The notes under the pieces: model-generated
What the model was told of the DNA's origin: nothing
The model's database searches: none
What the model saw: the letters and a program-made list of their open reading frames with translations, nothing else
NCBI GenBank assembly: GCA_029582265.1
Contig: CM055816.1
Span: forward strand, 31,602,366 to 31,666,365
Direction: 5' to 3'
Source: Zoroaster sp. YZ-2022
Lineage: Eukaryota; Echinodermata; Asteroidea; Forcipulatida; Zoroasteridae
DNA length: 64,000 nt
Position numbers and translations under genes: made by a program
Shown: positions 10,561 through 21,846 of the stretch, in pieces
Numbering within the stretch: position 1 is the stretch's first letter
Layout of the letters: each line of letters begins with the position of its first letter

Positions 10561-13137
10561 ATCGTCAGCAAAATATTGGAAGTGGAAGAAGTGAACTATA
10601 AGGGGTGCGAATATTTATCAAAATCAAAGGGTAAGATTCGTAACAATATAACCATGGATGCAAGGTCTATGTTGTGGACACATGATTACTGTCTCATTAT
10701 CTACACTGCACTGAACTTTGAAACAATTTATTGATGATTTATAGGAATAAAATTACAATGGGAAGCATCGCAACCTGGTGTGAGTTGTCTGTTGTGCTGT
10801 TATTTTACAGAAAAGTGAAATAATTTCCAGCTGGAATTTAGGAAAGAGTAATCTTTTATAAATTCGATGTTACAATTATTTTATTTATGTAATGATGAAG
10901 TGGAAATATTGTTTTGTTGAACTGAATTGAATAAAATACAACAAAACTGAATGCATTTTCACTATTTTCCTGTTTATGACACAACGTAATAAGCTGAAAC
11001 TTTCACACATCGGTTATTAACCAGTTCGCGTCGGGAATAAAAATGTTTTTCTGGGCCCCTGTGGCGGGTTTCTTTTTCCCACACACACATTAATGAAAGC
11101 TTCCACAGCGTGTGGCCGGCACTTCGGAGCATGTCATCGTACACGCTTGGCTCAACCGAGCATGCATACAAATATATCGGAGTTTCCTATGGCGTGTTTA
11201 GACGCTCTCCGATCCGTGGTGCAAAAAAAAATTGTGTGTATACACGGCCTCCAACGCAAACTGGTTTTAATGTGTATATTGCCAACACAACCAATGTTGT
11301 CTGGCTTTCCTTTAAACCAGTGTCTTTCATTTAAAGTTTAACTTTTAATTTACATCTTCCCTTCAAACGTTTGCAATCCAAAGGGGGAAATCATGTAAGA
11401 AAAATCAGTTTTAACATGTTTGTGTAATTTCTAGATTCTACATATTTTCAAGGTCTGAGACCTGAAATGTAATGATCAGATGTAATTATGTTAATGGCAA
11501 ACAATACAATTTGTGTTGGAGTGCATGTTAAATAAAAACCATAACTGAGTAATTTGTTACCATGGGGATTGGTCAAAAGCATGACACAATATAATCAGCA
11601 CTAGCCAATTACCATAGCGATGCCCTTTGTATTGTGAATATGACCAGACTTTGACAAATTGGTTGATAATGGGTGCATGACTTTGTATTTATTGTACAGT
11701 GTACATGTACCTAGAGCTGAATGCAGATACTTGAATATGGAAACAAATGTAAACATGCTAGAACCTCTATAATGTACATGTACACTTTTGTATACACAAA
11801 TTACAGTGTATTCATATGCAAACTGGTAAAAATTTAAATTTATTTCTGTATAATTTTATTGTTTTTTTGTAGGGCTTCATTTATTTAATTGAAATACGAT
11901 TTGGACAAGGATCCTAAATACACTGTACCATAACAGTTGGAATATAAATATATTTTTTTAAATTAAAAGAATTATATTGGTTTTATAACACTCATATTTA
12001 AATTCCACCCCCACCCCCCACCCCCCCCCCCCCTGCAGAAAAAAAATTAATTAAAAATTAAAAATTAAAAAATAGAATAAATAACAAATTAAATAAATAA
12101 AACATTTACAAAAATAATATATTTTCACATCCCTTTACAACTTGTCCACACTTTTTGTTATTAACTATACATGTACATGTAAGTCTAGGTACATGTACAT
12201 GTAGTAGTAAATTGTATTGAGGGGTTGGGAGAAACATGACCCAAATGGAAAATGCCGATTGGCCCCACATGTTGACAGATGATTTTCCAATCAATTTAAA
12301 AATGCTGCACTACAGATATCTTTGAAAATACATGTACAACTGGAGTATATTTTTGACTGAATTCAAACCATTGTGTTACTATGACTTTGGAAACCAGTTC
12401 ACACAGTGTTTTGAATGAGGTCACTTGACAAAATGCTCACAAAATTGTAAGATTTTGTCATAGCCAAGGACCTCTGCCAAAATATTTAAATGATTGAGAA
12501 ATCCATGACATGCATGTACATTTGTACATGTACATGTACATGTACTTTGGGAGACCATCCACATTAGTTGCAGTTTGTAACTTTTTTCTATGCGACAACT
12601 TCTCAAACAATGTTTGCTTTTAATATGTTGTGTGAAAGGAGTCAAATACCGTACCTGTACATATAAGAAAAATACTTCAATGATGAAGATGAAAAATCAG
12701 GGAATGCCTTCCATGTCATACATGTACTTCAGGAGAAAATTCAGAAGAGGTGCAGTTTCTAACATTTCTCAAGTTTGTTTTTGTACTGGCGCAAGAACAG
12801 GGCTTAAATGGGTGGAATAAACCCCGTAAAATATATGGAAATATTTCCCCAAAGAACCACACCTTTAAAACATGTTTAAGTGCATACATGTATGTAGTTT
12901 CATAACTTTTTTTGGAAACTTACATTTAAATATAACTGAACATTTATTACACAAATGAGCATCATAAGATATGACCCAGTACATACAAGTACGGTTTGTT
13001 ACAATCTAACACTACAATTTTTACTTATGTTTTTAAATCATATTATCAAATTTAAGCAAAACATAACTACAACAAAGTAACTTCCTTGAACTTTGACATT
13101 CTTATCTCCACCTGACAATGATCCTAATCATTTGCTT
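10561..13137. other. AT-rich non-coding DNA with ACATGT runs
   Basis: I see no gene here. 10800-11050 weakly resembles the dispersed repeat at 24700-24950. A C-rich run lies at 12007-12034. Short runs of ACATGT occur near 12170-12205 and 12515-12545. Confidence 0.5.
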
Positions 13138-14553
13138 TTTAAAATTTATTTTGTATATATTGTTTTAACTGAAAATACAAATTTAGGCAAGATATAATTA
13201 CAAAAGGTTTAGTGCCTTGAATTTTTGAAATTCTAATCTACACCAGAGAATAATTCTAATCACCCACTTGAAAATCATCAATGACAAAAAACAAGAATCG
13301 GTCAGTAAGCATGTTTATGTTTCCCTCTATAACCCATCAAGAACAAGTTAAACTATCAAACAATTATCAAGAAAACTTCATCTTTCATTGTAATCCTTGA
13401 TACTTTAAACCTTAATTTGAAATAATAAGAAAGTCTTTATTTTGAGACTTTAAAATTCTAAAGGGAAACAATGTCTGCAAATTTCACATTGTTTTATCGA
13501 AGCAGAACTTCCTTTTTAATAATAACTTTTTAAATTTTAAAGCAATCATGAGAACAAGAAATACAAAAATCAGAGGAAAACCTGTAATTAAATTTACTCT
13601 GTCACTCACTTGAGTGCTTAAAACATACCTATCTTGCTTAACCCTGCATTTAATAAGTTCATGCCCATGCAACTCTTAAAACAATATGTATGCATGTACA
13701 TGTAGATTATAGAAAACCTAACGATACATCAACTAAATATTAGGTCATTTAAAAAAATGGTTTAAAGTGTACAACATGTGTATGCAGTATGCTGGTCTTG
13801 CCAGGGTAGGGGAATGACAAAGGTGTTTATTTATTTATTATTTGTTATTTTGAAAGTTAATTACTTCCTCAAATTGTGATGAATTTATATAATCTGCCAG
13901 AGAACGTGCACTTATTTCATTAGAACAGTGTCAAGATTGTTCAGAGCAGAGGTAATGTACATGTATCGACAAAAACACAAATTTACTGATAAATCCATTT
14001 TGACCGACACGTCAGGAGCATTCCCTTTGCGCTCCCCCACCCCCACTTCACTGCTATACCACTGGTTCTAAACAGTACACTACTTACCATCTCAGCCATA
14101 TAGAAATTAAACTTCATTAACGGCAATATAACAAGTAAAGAGGGGATTTAAACGAACACTTATTAGGCAATAAATATTTACAAGCAATAAGTGGAGGTGA
14201 TAAATCCAACTGCAATGAATGTAAAAACCAATCTGTACCTCTGAATTCCTCTAAATTCTATGATCCTTTTAACACTTGCATGGGATCAAATACTGAAAGA
14301 TTCATTTTTAGGAAATGAAATCTTTTTAAACACATTTCATTTGAATATACATGTACCATGTGACATAACGACAGTTTTCACAAACTGACGCGAACACTCA
14401 AAAACTAAATTTTTCATTAATTTTCGTTATGTCAATATTTAGAAGGTATACAAATATAACATGGTTTGAGGGTGGACAGTCGATATTAGCTCCCTGAGGT
14501 ATTGGAAGTTGACAAACTAGTTCCCGAGGCGAAGCCGAGGGAACTAGTTTGTC
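13138..14553. repeat. Dispersed 1.4-kb repeat, copy 1
   Basis: This segment is repeated in the same orientation at 31018-32451, with small indels and scattered substitutions. The copies begin together at a TTTTAAAATTTATTTTG-type sequence and end together within the palindrome at 14452. On the minus strand both copies keep the same short hydrophobic frame (separate entry). No terminal repeats were found at the shared boundaries, so it may be a segmental duplication or part of a larger element. Confidence 0.85.
13484..13581 (-). CDS. Possible transmembrane/cytoplasmic terminal exon, copy 1
   Basis: After a minus-strand acceptor-like AATTACAG, the frame reads GFPLIFVFLVLMIALKF, then KKLLLKRKFCFDKTM and a stop: one hydrophobic span of about 17 residues followed by a basic tail. 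The phase (two bases completing a Gly codon) fits the phase-1 junctions of the Ig exons upstream on this strand. AATAAA occurs about 55 bases past the stop. The pyrimidine tract is weak and the same open frame extends upstream, so this could be a chance frame in a repeat. The copy at 31355 differs at one residue. Confidence 0.25.
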
Positions 14554-14615
14554 AACTTCCAATACCGAGGGGAGCTAATATCGACTGTCCACCCGAAATA
14601 AACCATGTTATATTT
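14452..14615. repeat. Near-perfect palindrome (foldback)
   Basis: Two arms of roughly 75 bases flank a short centre (GAGGCGAAGCCGAG, itself partly self-complementary, 14526-14539). Arms include GTGGACAGTCGATATTAG and its complement, and the outer AAATATAACATGGTTT with its complement AAACCATGTTATATTT. It can form a long hairpin. The copy at 32360-32451 keeps only the left half. Confidence 0.9.
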
Positions 14616-14618
14616 GTT

Positions 14619-14975
14619 TTACTATACCTCATACATATTCAGTTGCCATTACAATAATAAGGAGCTCAGGAAAACGCGAATTGACATTTACATGTGCCGC
14701 CATCTTTTTATGTGTATGTAGCTAGGGCGATGTTCGCGCGTGCGTACTACATGTACATGTACATGTACACCTGTGCGACTGTTCCCCGATTGCTTCATAA
14801 AGCGCATGCGTAGTAGACTGACGCATATGCGACAGTCTACTACGCATGCGTATTTACCCTGTGCGTGAATACTCGCGGGCGCTTGGTAAACAGCTAAAAT
14901 AGCATCTGGCACGTGATGGTGAATGGACCTGTGAGAATTCGGCTATCGATCATGAATATGTATGAGGTATAGTAA
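14619..14975. mobile_element. MITE with 23-bp perfect terminal inverted repeats
   Basis: The element starts TTACTATACCTCATACAT and ends with its exact complement (14953-14975). It is 357 bp and has no ORF. An internal perfect hairpin at 14803-14850 has 18-bp arms (CGCATGCGTAGTAGACTG) around a 12-base loop. It abuts the preceding palindrome. The superfamily is not clear from the ends. Confidence 0.75.
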
Positions 14976-15508
14976 TTACGGATACATGTACCTTTCTTTA
15001 TGCCAAGTATCAAGTCTTGAAATGCCTTAGGTATTACAGTAATTTAATTTAGTTAAAATGGGTTGAAAACAGAGTTTTTCATTTTCACACAGTTACTGCC
15101 TTCTGCATGTTCATCATTACCGCATGAATTTTATGATAACTGCACGTTTTTAAGTTTTCACAAAATGACGCAAACGGTCAGGCCACACGCATGTTCGAAG
15201 TTGACGCATGTCCCTACATGTATACTAATGCATGGGAAACGTCACTTCGTGAAAACTTGATAACAGCGTGTGCTGATTTCACAAAGTGATGGTTTGGTTT
15301 ATAAGTATGTTACTCATTTATAGTTATTTTCGAGATTAAAATGACATTGAAAGTGCGATTTTAATACGTTACCAACTTCAATTGCTTAAATCTCTCAATG
15401 CGATTTTACCTTTACATGGACGAAGTGAAAACTGCAACGATATTTACACCAGTGTACTTGAGGACAGGCACGTGTGGATACAGTGTCTCAAAAAAAGAAT
15501 GTACATGT
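14976..15508. other. Non-coding stretch
   Basis: I see no gene or repeat family beyond ACATGT-type words. Confidence 0.4.
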
Positions 15509-16055
15509 GGGTCACTCCATGAAGTTGGGGCACAAAGTGTGACATAAGGGTTGAATTTTCAAAATCAATATATTTATATAATTTTACCATTTTTAGTTTC
15601 TCCAAATATTCAATTAAGAAAAATCAAAACACATTATTGCTGATTGTTTCCTGATCATCAGTGATCCTTGTTCAATGAGAGACTGACGCTGGTGAAAATA
15701 CCTATGCTACATGGACACCTTTGTCATATTTCTTGTGTTTTATTTTGTAAACAGTTCATCATATTCCAACTTTATCCAATGTTTAATAACCATTTCAGGG
15801 GAGTGTAATAATAACATAAAACTAACATTACTATTATTGACCACTTAATACCCTAACAAGACATGACAATTGAGCTTTTTTGATAGTTTTAACAAAATTT
15901 GGCAATAATTACTTGAAATTCTGTTACATGTTCCTCGTTAAAGAAAATGTGAATCATAGAATCCCATCAGTTTGTTAAAAGCATACACTATCATGTTATA
16001 TAACAATAAAGACTTGCTCAGACTAAAATCGGATATTATGAGTACCTCTTTTCAA

Positions 16056-16098
16056 ATACCTATGCTACATGGACACCGTGTCCATGTAGCATAGGTAT
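16056..16098. repeat. Perfect 43-bp palindrome
   Basis: Arms of 21 bases beginning ATACCTATGCTACATGG flank a single central C. Half of it occurs at 15698-15718 and near-copies at 16249-16291 and 16443-16493. The spacing of the last three is about 190 bases, and the DNA between them (CATCAGTTTGTTAAAA and similar) also repeats. Confidence 0.9.
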
Positions 16099-16248
16099 AT
16101 AATGTAGAAATCTTTGTCTATTGTCCCCCTTCAAAGAAGTTTTAATCATAGCATCCCATCAGTTTGTTAAAATATACACTAGTCATGTTCTATGGTTATA
16201 GAAACTTACTCTGACTAAAATTACACATCTGTGGAAACCATTTTCCCA

Positions 16249-16291
16249 ATACCTATGCTACATGGACACGGTGTCCATGTAGTGTAGGTAT
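16249..16291. repeat. 43-bp palindrome, second copy
   Basis: Same as the 16056 palindrome with two changes in the right arm (GTGTAGG for GCATAGG) and a central G. Confidence 0.85.
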
Positions 16292-16442
16292 ACATTGTTG
16301 AAATGTTGTCTAATTGTCTCTCTTTAAAGAAAAGTTTAATCATAGCATCACATCAGTTTGTTAAAACATACACTAGTCATGTATTGTTATATAATGCTAG
16401 ACTTAATCAGACTAAAATTTTGACTTAACCCTTTTTTCCCAA

Positions 16443-16493
16443 ATACCTATGCTACATACATGGACACCATGAACCATGTCCATGTAGAGTAGA
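16443..16493. repeat. Palindrome, third copy, enlarged centre
   Basis: Arms CCTATGCTAC..CATGGACA and complement remain, with extra bases (ACAT on the left, ATGAAC in the centre) and a decayed right arm. Confidence 0.75.
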
Positions 16494-16852
16494 TAATTTT
16501 TAATTTTTTGTGCAATTGTTTTACAATTATTTTTTAGTTAAAACATGTTTACAATAATAATAGTGGTGTACATTTATAATGCGCCATGTCTGTCATAAAT
16601 GACTATCTGGAACAATAACTAAAGTAAGATTAATTTAAATTAAAAATCGTTTAAATCTACGAAAAATCCGGACCCGGGAAAACAACTATGACAGTATATG
16701 AGATGAACTTTGAAATCAGCGATACTTAAAAACTCCAAGTCAATTTTGCACTCAAAATCACCCTTTGTTGCTGTTGAAATTACCACTTGTTTCCGTTCGA
16801 TTGAGGACAAATGCTACATTCTGTCAACTGTAAAAAAAAAAATTGAAAAACA

Positions 16853-16955
16853 ATGTACCGTAATTTCCGGAATATAAGCCGCGGCTTATACGTTGATTTT
16901 GACACGGTAAAAGTTGCCTGCGGCTTATACGCGGTGCGGCTTATACGCCGAGGTA
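16853..16955 (+). repeat. GCGGCTTATAC repeat block
   Basis: GTAATTTCCGGAATATAAGC is followed by three forms of CGGCTTATACG. I recall similar CCGGAATATAAGCCGC ends in dispersed elements of other animal genomes, but cannot name the family. It may be an insertion inside the 2.7-kb element. Confidence 0.5.
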
Positions 16956-17404
16956 TGATCTTGAAGAACAAAACACAATGCACAACTAAGCAAAAATCGT
17001 TGGTAAACAGACAGAAACAGAAACCTAAAAACCTTTATTGTTCGTAGCGAAAATGGTCTGGTCATTGTCAGTTTTAGTGAGCGGACCTCGATACACACAG
17101 ATTTATTCAAAACTTCTGAAAAAACGTTTAGCGCCAGCGACATCAGAATCCACTACGTAGATCGTAGTCTATGCCATGCGTGTACCAGAGAGCCAATGGG
17201 AAAATTCGTTATATCGTAGTCTATGGAAGGAGCCAATAGGAAAATTCGTTACGCGTGGCAGGCGATGAGTCATCGTTTCGTTGGTTGCCGTTGTAGTGAT
17301 TACATGTACGTTGTGCAGAAAGCAGGCAACCAGCGGGACTACGTTCGACATTCCCGAATGCCGTAAATAGTGATACGGGAACGGAACAATCCTCGTGGTA
17401 GTTC

Positions 17405-17812
17405 CGGGACACCGACGCTACATGCGGACACCCCACACACAGTCAATCGTACTGTGCTTATGTAAGCGGTTTTGCCACAGGTATTGGTTCGAACGAGTGC
17501 CATGACCTCCCGAGGTCAACCTATGGCCGGTACCATTTCAAAATGGGTGGTGTTTTATTTATGCGGAAGCTTTTTCGTTACCGACGCTACATTTCACTCG
17601 CGGACACCCAAATAACAACCGATTGTATATTTCCCAATCGCATGGAAATTTGCAATCACACTTCAAGTTTTTACTTCTCATTGTGATTTATGGATGTTTT
17701 TAAAGCCGTGAAACAAGATTCCCCCAATGAAAGTATATCTTTCGAGTCGTGAGCAGTGGGGAATACCGATGCTACGTGTTTATTTTACGCGGACACCCCA
17801 TGTAGCGTCGGT
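17405..17812. repeat. Right-hand series of CTACAT/GCGGACACCC motifs
   Basis: Three motif copies near 17409, 17579 and 17765 read CGACGCTACATGCGGACACC or spaced versions of it. The last forms an imperfect palindrome with CATGTAGCGTCGGTAC. They mirror the left-hand palindromes with a changed core, so the two ends of the element carry different versions of one motif. Confidence 0.7.
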
Positions 17813-18206
17813 ACGCGTGAATTCACCGATATGGCGTTGGAAATCTGAAAATTTTTAAACTAATATTTTATTATTTATATGCTATTTGAAAAGTAAAAAA
17901 ACGGATAAGCATGGTTTGTGTGGGTTCGCAGTAGATTTTCTTTGAAAATACGGAGATAAAATTGGAACACTTTGTATGTCACAATTTTTTATAAAAAATG
18001 GCACTGGACACGGACAAATTTTCGGTCATACAAAAAAAAAAAAAAGAAAAATAAAATCTCCCTTTTCCTCAAAAGCTACTTTTCTATAACAGCTTTCATT
18101 ATAAAAAAATAATTACCTTGAAACATTTAACACCAATTACTTAAACATGGTTAAATAACTACAATGTAGCAATGTACCCATGTGTCCCAGGTTCATGGAG
18201 TGACCC

Positions 18207-20223
18207 ATGTACATTATACATTATACATGTAGTAAGGCAAACGGGGGGCACACTAAGGCAAGAGTGGGAACGTGCCCTTTTCCCTGACCACGCCCCACCC
18301 ACACCCCACCCAACCCCCTACCCCCCGTTCCTCCAATGATAGCATTAACAGTATGCATGTCTGTGAGTAGTTTCTACCTAACATCATAAAGCAATGTCCA
18401 TTCTTCTGAATTGCACCAAATAATAATACAGATAACAATTCAATGGTTACATTACATTTTTTAGCCCACTCTTTATGCCATAATATGTATTGCACTCCTA
18501 TGATTTTTCACAGTAGTTGCATTATAACTCAGCACAAAATAAGAATTTCAGAAATTTGTTATATGTATGCTATATAAGACAAAAAGTGTCCGAAAAATGT
18601 AACATGAGTAACCAGCATTTTTCTCTTATATAGTGTATGTATAACAAATTTGTGAATTTATTTTTTTGTGCAGAATAGTGTCTGGGTACAATGCAACTAC
18701 TATGAAAAAACTGACGAGTGAAATATTTAAGTAAGGAAGTTATAGCATTAAGAGTGGGGCCAATACTTCAAAAATGTAACGTGAGTAACCATGGAATTGC
18801 CCAGATGAATAAGATTTAGATTTGAGATGTACAGACTGTAGTGCCATACTTTAAATACCCAAATATATTTAGTTTTCTGCTGAAATCTTATAAACTCTGC
18901 CACTGACTATACTGTAGGCCTACAGCTTTTGCATGCCTCGGTTTGACCTTAGTGGCTTTTTATTAATAAATGATGTCATGTGTGACAACATCTATAGAAA
19001 TGAAGCATAAGTTTATGCACCCATATTATGTGCACCCTTGAACAAAAATACTATATTGTGAATTCTTATATTTGTAACGTGTGTTGGTTTTATTAGTAGC
19101 ATACATGTACAACTGCAATGAAACTACAAGTACATACATGTATCACTGTATATTATACACTGTATTCGCACCGTGCATGAGCCATTGAAGGCACATGTTG
19201 TTAGACCACTGTGGGTGAAAGGGCAGCGACAGCGCATTGCATTTAGCATATTTTGCAGTTGATGTGCGTACTCCCGGAATATCTCCAGCGATCATTGACT
19301 GGTAGAAGTACACGCACGTTTAGTACATGTACCATAACATACGCGCATAAAGTGTACGCACAATGCTCACACTACGCAAAAGTGGCTTTCATCAAGACAC
19401 TGGGTGCAAATTCACCACTAGAGGGCTGCAATTGTGCACTGAGTGGATATTTTACATGTACTAAAAATGTACAATTTGATGTTTATCAAAATCAGAGCAG
19501 CGTGCATGATGAGCATTGCCCGCAACTTTTAGCCTGCACGCAAAGCAGAGTGATTTAGTTTGTTTCATGTCATGCTGACAGCTGCCTTGGCACTTTGAAA
19601 GTGTTTTGTGTGACTGTCCACAAAATGTGAATTTTCCTATTTCTATTTGTCCAACTACATTTCTAAATGGAAATAAAAGTTTCACGCTTGGTCATTACCA
19701 GATATTGGACATGGCCACTGGCAATAACTGACCATGTATACATGTAAATCTGCCACATACTTCATGTAAGAATGATTCCGATTATATTATCCATGTTGTT
19801 AGTGTACATAATATGCTGGAACATTATGTACTCAATATGAAGATCCACAGGAATTAAGGTCAGCAAAGTCATGGATACAATGTACATCCACAATACAAAT
19901 AATTGTAACAGTAACATGCACATTTAAAGTGGGGCTAAGCAAATATCAGTAGTTGACCCTTGCCCCAGTTACATAGAGGTTTTTGTCATTATGAAACTAA
20001 ACACAAGTTTTATTATTCCAACCCAAGAAAAAATATTGTAGTAAGTCATTTTGACCAAACGTCGTCTCAAATTTCAGAAAAGCTGAATGTCCAACTGGGG
20101 GGGGGGGAGAGATGGGGGGGAGGGGGAATTGACACGTACCAACATCACCAATATATAAATCATATTATTATTTTTTGTTTTTTTTTACGCAAATTCGCCC
20201 CACACAAGGCCAATGGCTACTAA
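18207..20223. other. Non-coding stretch
   Basis: No supported gene. A C-rich segment lies at 18281-18332 and a G-run at 20097-20125. The rest is AT-rich single-copy-looking DNA. Confidence 0.4.
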
Positions 20224-21097
20224 AGCCCCTTTCACACTAGACGGGAAATCTGTTCACACTTCAAAAGTTAACCCCAGGAAATTCCCGGGAAGTAGCTTAT
20301 TCCCGGGAAATAATTACCCTTGCTCGGGAGTAGGGGTAAGCAAGTTTTTCCCGGGAATAGTGTTTTTCCCGGGAAATAGCAACTAGTGTGAAACGAAAGC
20401 GGGTTTAACTTACCCCACTTTCGCGTCGTGGATGTTGGGACGTATAATGTCTTGAAAGGTCAGCGAGGTCACAAATAGCGTGCAAAATAGTTCGCGCGCT
20501 AATATCCAGTGTTGTATTTCAGTACTTTTGAAACTTACCTTCTTAAAATGTAAATGTCTACATAGATCTGTAAATAAGAACGTGACCAAATATATGGTTT
20601 TAGAAGGCCATGTTAACAAGGCCATGTTAACAAGGCCATGTTAAGCATCCATATCATTTACGTGTATTTATAATGTCTGCATGGTTAGGTACCAGATATT
20701 GGTATAATATAAAATATTGGTATAATAATAGCGTGCGAAAATGATGTGATGACACGTTTGAAGGAGCCATTTTGGTCACGACGCGATGCCTGGGAAACAG
20801 TCACAACAACCAGGCCGTCACCGCGCCGGCGGGTGCTTGAGCGTGTGTGGCATTCTGGGATTGGACTTCCGCCCACAACATTTTCAACTTCCGTGTGGGC
20901 CGATTCAGATAGCGCATTTCCCGGAATTTGATCGCGAGCGTGAAATGACCGTGCATATTCCCGGGAAATAATGTTCCCGGGAGCGACCAGACAGGTACAG
21001 TGTGAACGGTCACTGGGGTGTTGGTGTGGTTAAAAACTCCTGGGAATTTCCCGGGAATTTTTTTCCCGGGAATTGGCTCTGTAGTGTGAAAAGGGCT
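20224..21097. mobile_element. PIF/Harbinger-like non-autonomous element, TAA target duplication
   Basis: The ends are AGCCCCTTTCACACTA and, reversed, AGCCCTTTTCACACTA (15 of 16 match), flanked on both sides by TAA (20221-20223 and 21098-21100). A 3-base TAA/TWA duplication with such termini is typical of PIF/Harbinger. The palindrome TTCCCGGGAA and close forms occur about nine times, clustered near both ends. No transposase frame is present. A 17-base word, GGCCATGTTAACAAGGC and its shift, is repeated three times near 20607-20645. Confidence 0.75.
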
Positions 21098-21261
21098 TAA
21101 GTCATTGAGTTGTTACAACCACTCCACACTGAAGAAACCAGCCCCTCGCACCGAAACAAGACAAGTTAATAACCAGCCACTTCACGGTACGAATAGGACT
21201 GGGAGGGGTAACTACGTATACATGTAGTCCAGAACAAGGCAGTTGTTAAACTGCCTCTGTC

Positions 21262-21340
21262 CCTATAAGCAATTATGGTTAAGTGTCTTGCTCAAGGACA
21301 CAAGTGTGACGGCTGGGATTTGAACCCACATTCTGAAAAG
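21262..21340 (-). mobile_element. SINE fragment related to 7512-7755
   Basis: On the minus strand it reads AGAATGTGGGTTCAAATCCC, then GTGTCCTTGAGCAAGACACT and AATTGCTT, matching the B-box half and the start of the body of the SINE at 7512. The tRNA 5' half is missing. A weaker piece of the same body (GCGTCCTTGAGCGAGACATG) lies at 26358. Confidence 0.7.
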
Positions 21341-21547
21341 CTGAACGTCCAACTGGGGGGGAGGAATTGACACGTAACAACATCACCAATATATAAATCA
21401 TATTATGTTTTGTTTCCTTATGACCTATACCTCTCAAAATGAGGAAAGGTTCATTATTAATATCTGCTTAGAGTCCAACTTTAAATAATTTACAAGTTCA
21501 GTTGTACATGTACACACCAGTGTAGTACATGTACATACATTAATTAA

Positions 21548-21846
21548 CCCTCCTACTACATGTATCTCTGCACTTTAGTGGGAAGTTGCTATAGAGGTCA
21601 AAACCAGTCAACTGCCTGTTTTGACTGTTAACCCAATGTGCACACAGGGGCATTTTTGACTAGTTTTACTGTCATTTTGACCACCCTGAACAATACCAGA
21701 CAATGCTTTTACCAGTAAAAAACGGTTGACTCATTTTAACCTGTAAATATACTTACTACACGTAAGGTTTGACAGTGTTTGACTTTTAAGTATATACTTG
21801 GCAAGTAACATTTTGACTGGTTTTGACCCTTGTAGTCATAGGAGGG
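21548..21846. mobile_element. MITE family M2, ends CCCTCCTAC / GTCATAGGAGGG beside TTAA
   Basis: The termini CCCTCCTA..TAGGAGGG are inverted and both are followed outward by TTAA. The interior is rich in GTCAAAA and TTTTGAC words. A reverse-oriented copy lies at 38510-38771. No coding capacity. Flanking TTAA suggests a TTAA-targeting superfamily (piggyBac- or Kolobok-like), but this is not proven. Confidence 0.7.

Larger units (their letters stand above)
15509..18206. mobile_element. 2.7-kb non-coding DNA transposon with palindrome arrays
   Basis: The ends form imperfect 25-bp inverted repeats: GGGTCACTCCATGAAGTT at the left, and at the right, reversed, GGGTCACTCCATGAACCT (22 of 25 match). 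The MITE at 47005-47444 has the same termini, so this is a family. No transposase frame is visible. The left part holds four copies of CCTATGCTACATGGACAC, the right part a related series with GACGCTACAT and GCGGACACCC. These may be binding sites used by a transposase supplied elsewhere; that is inference. Confidence 0.7.

Noticed and set aside
19253..19558. 101-residue plus-strand frame
   Set aside because: No recognisable domain; sequence passes through ACATGT words and looks random.
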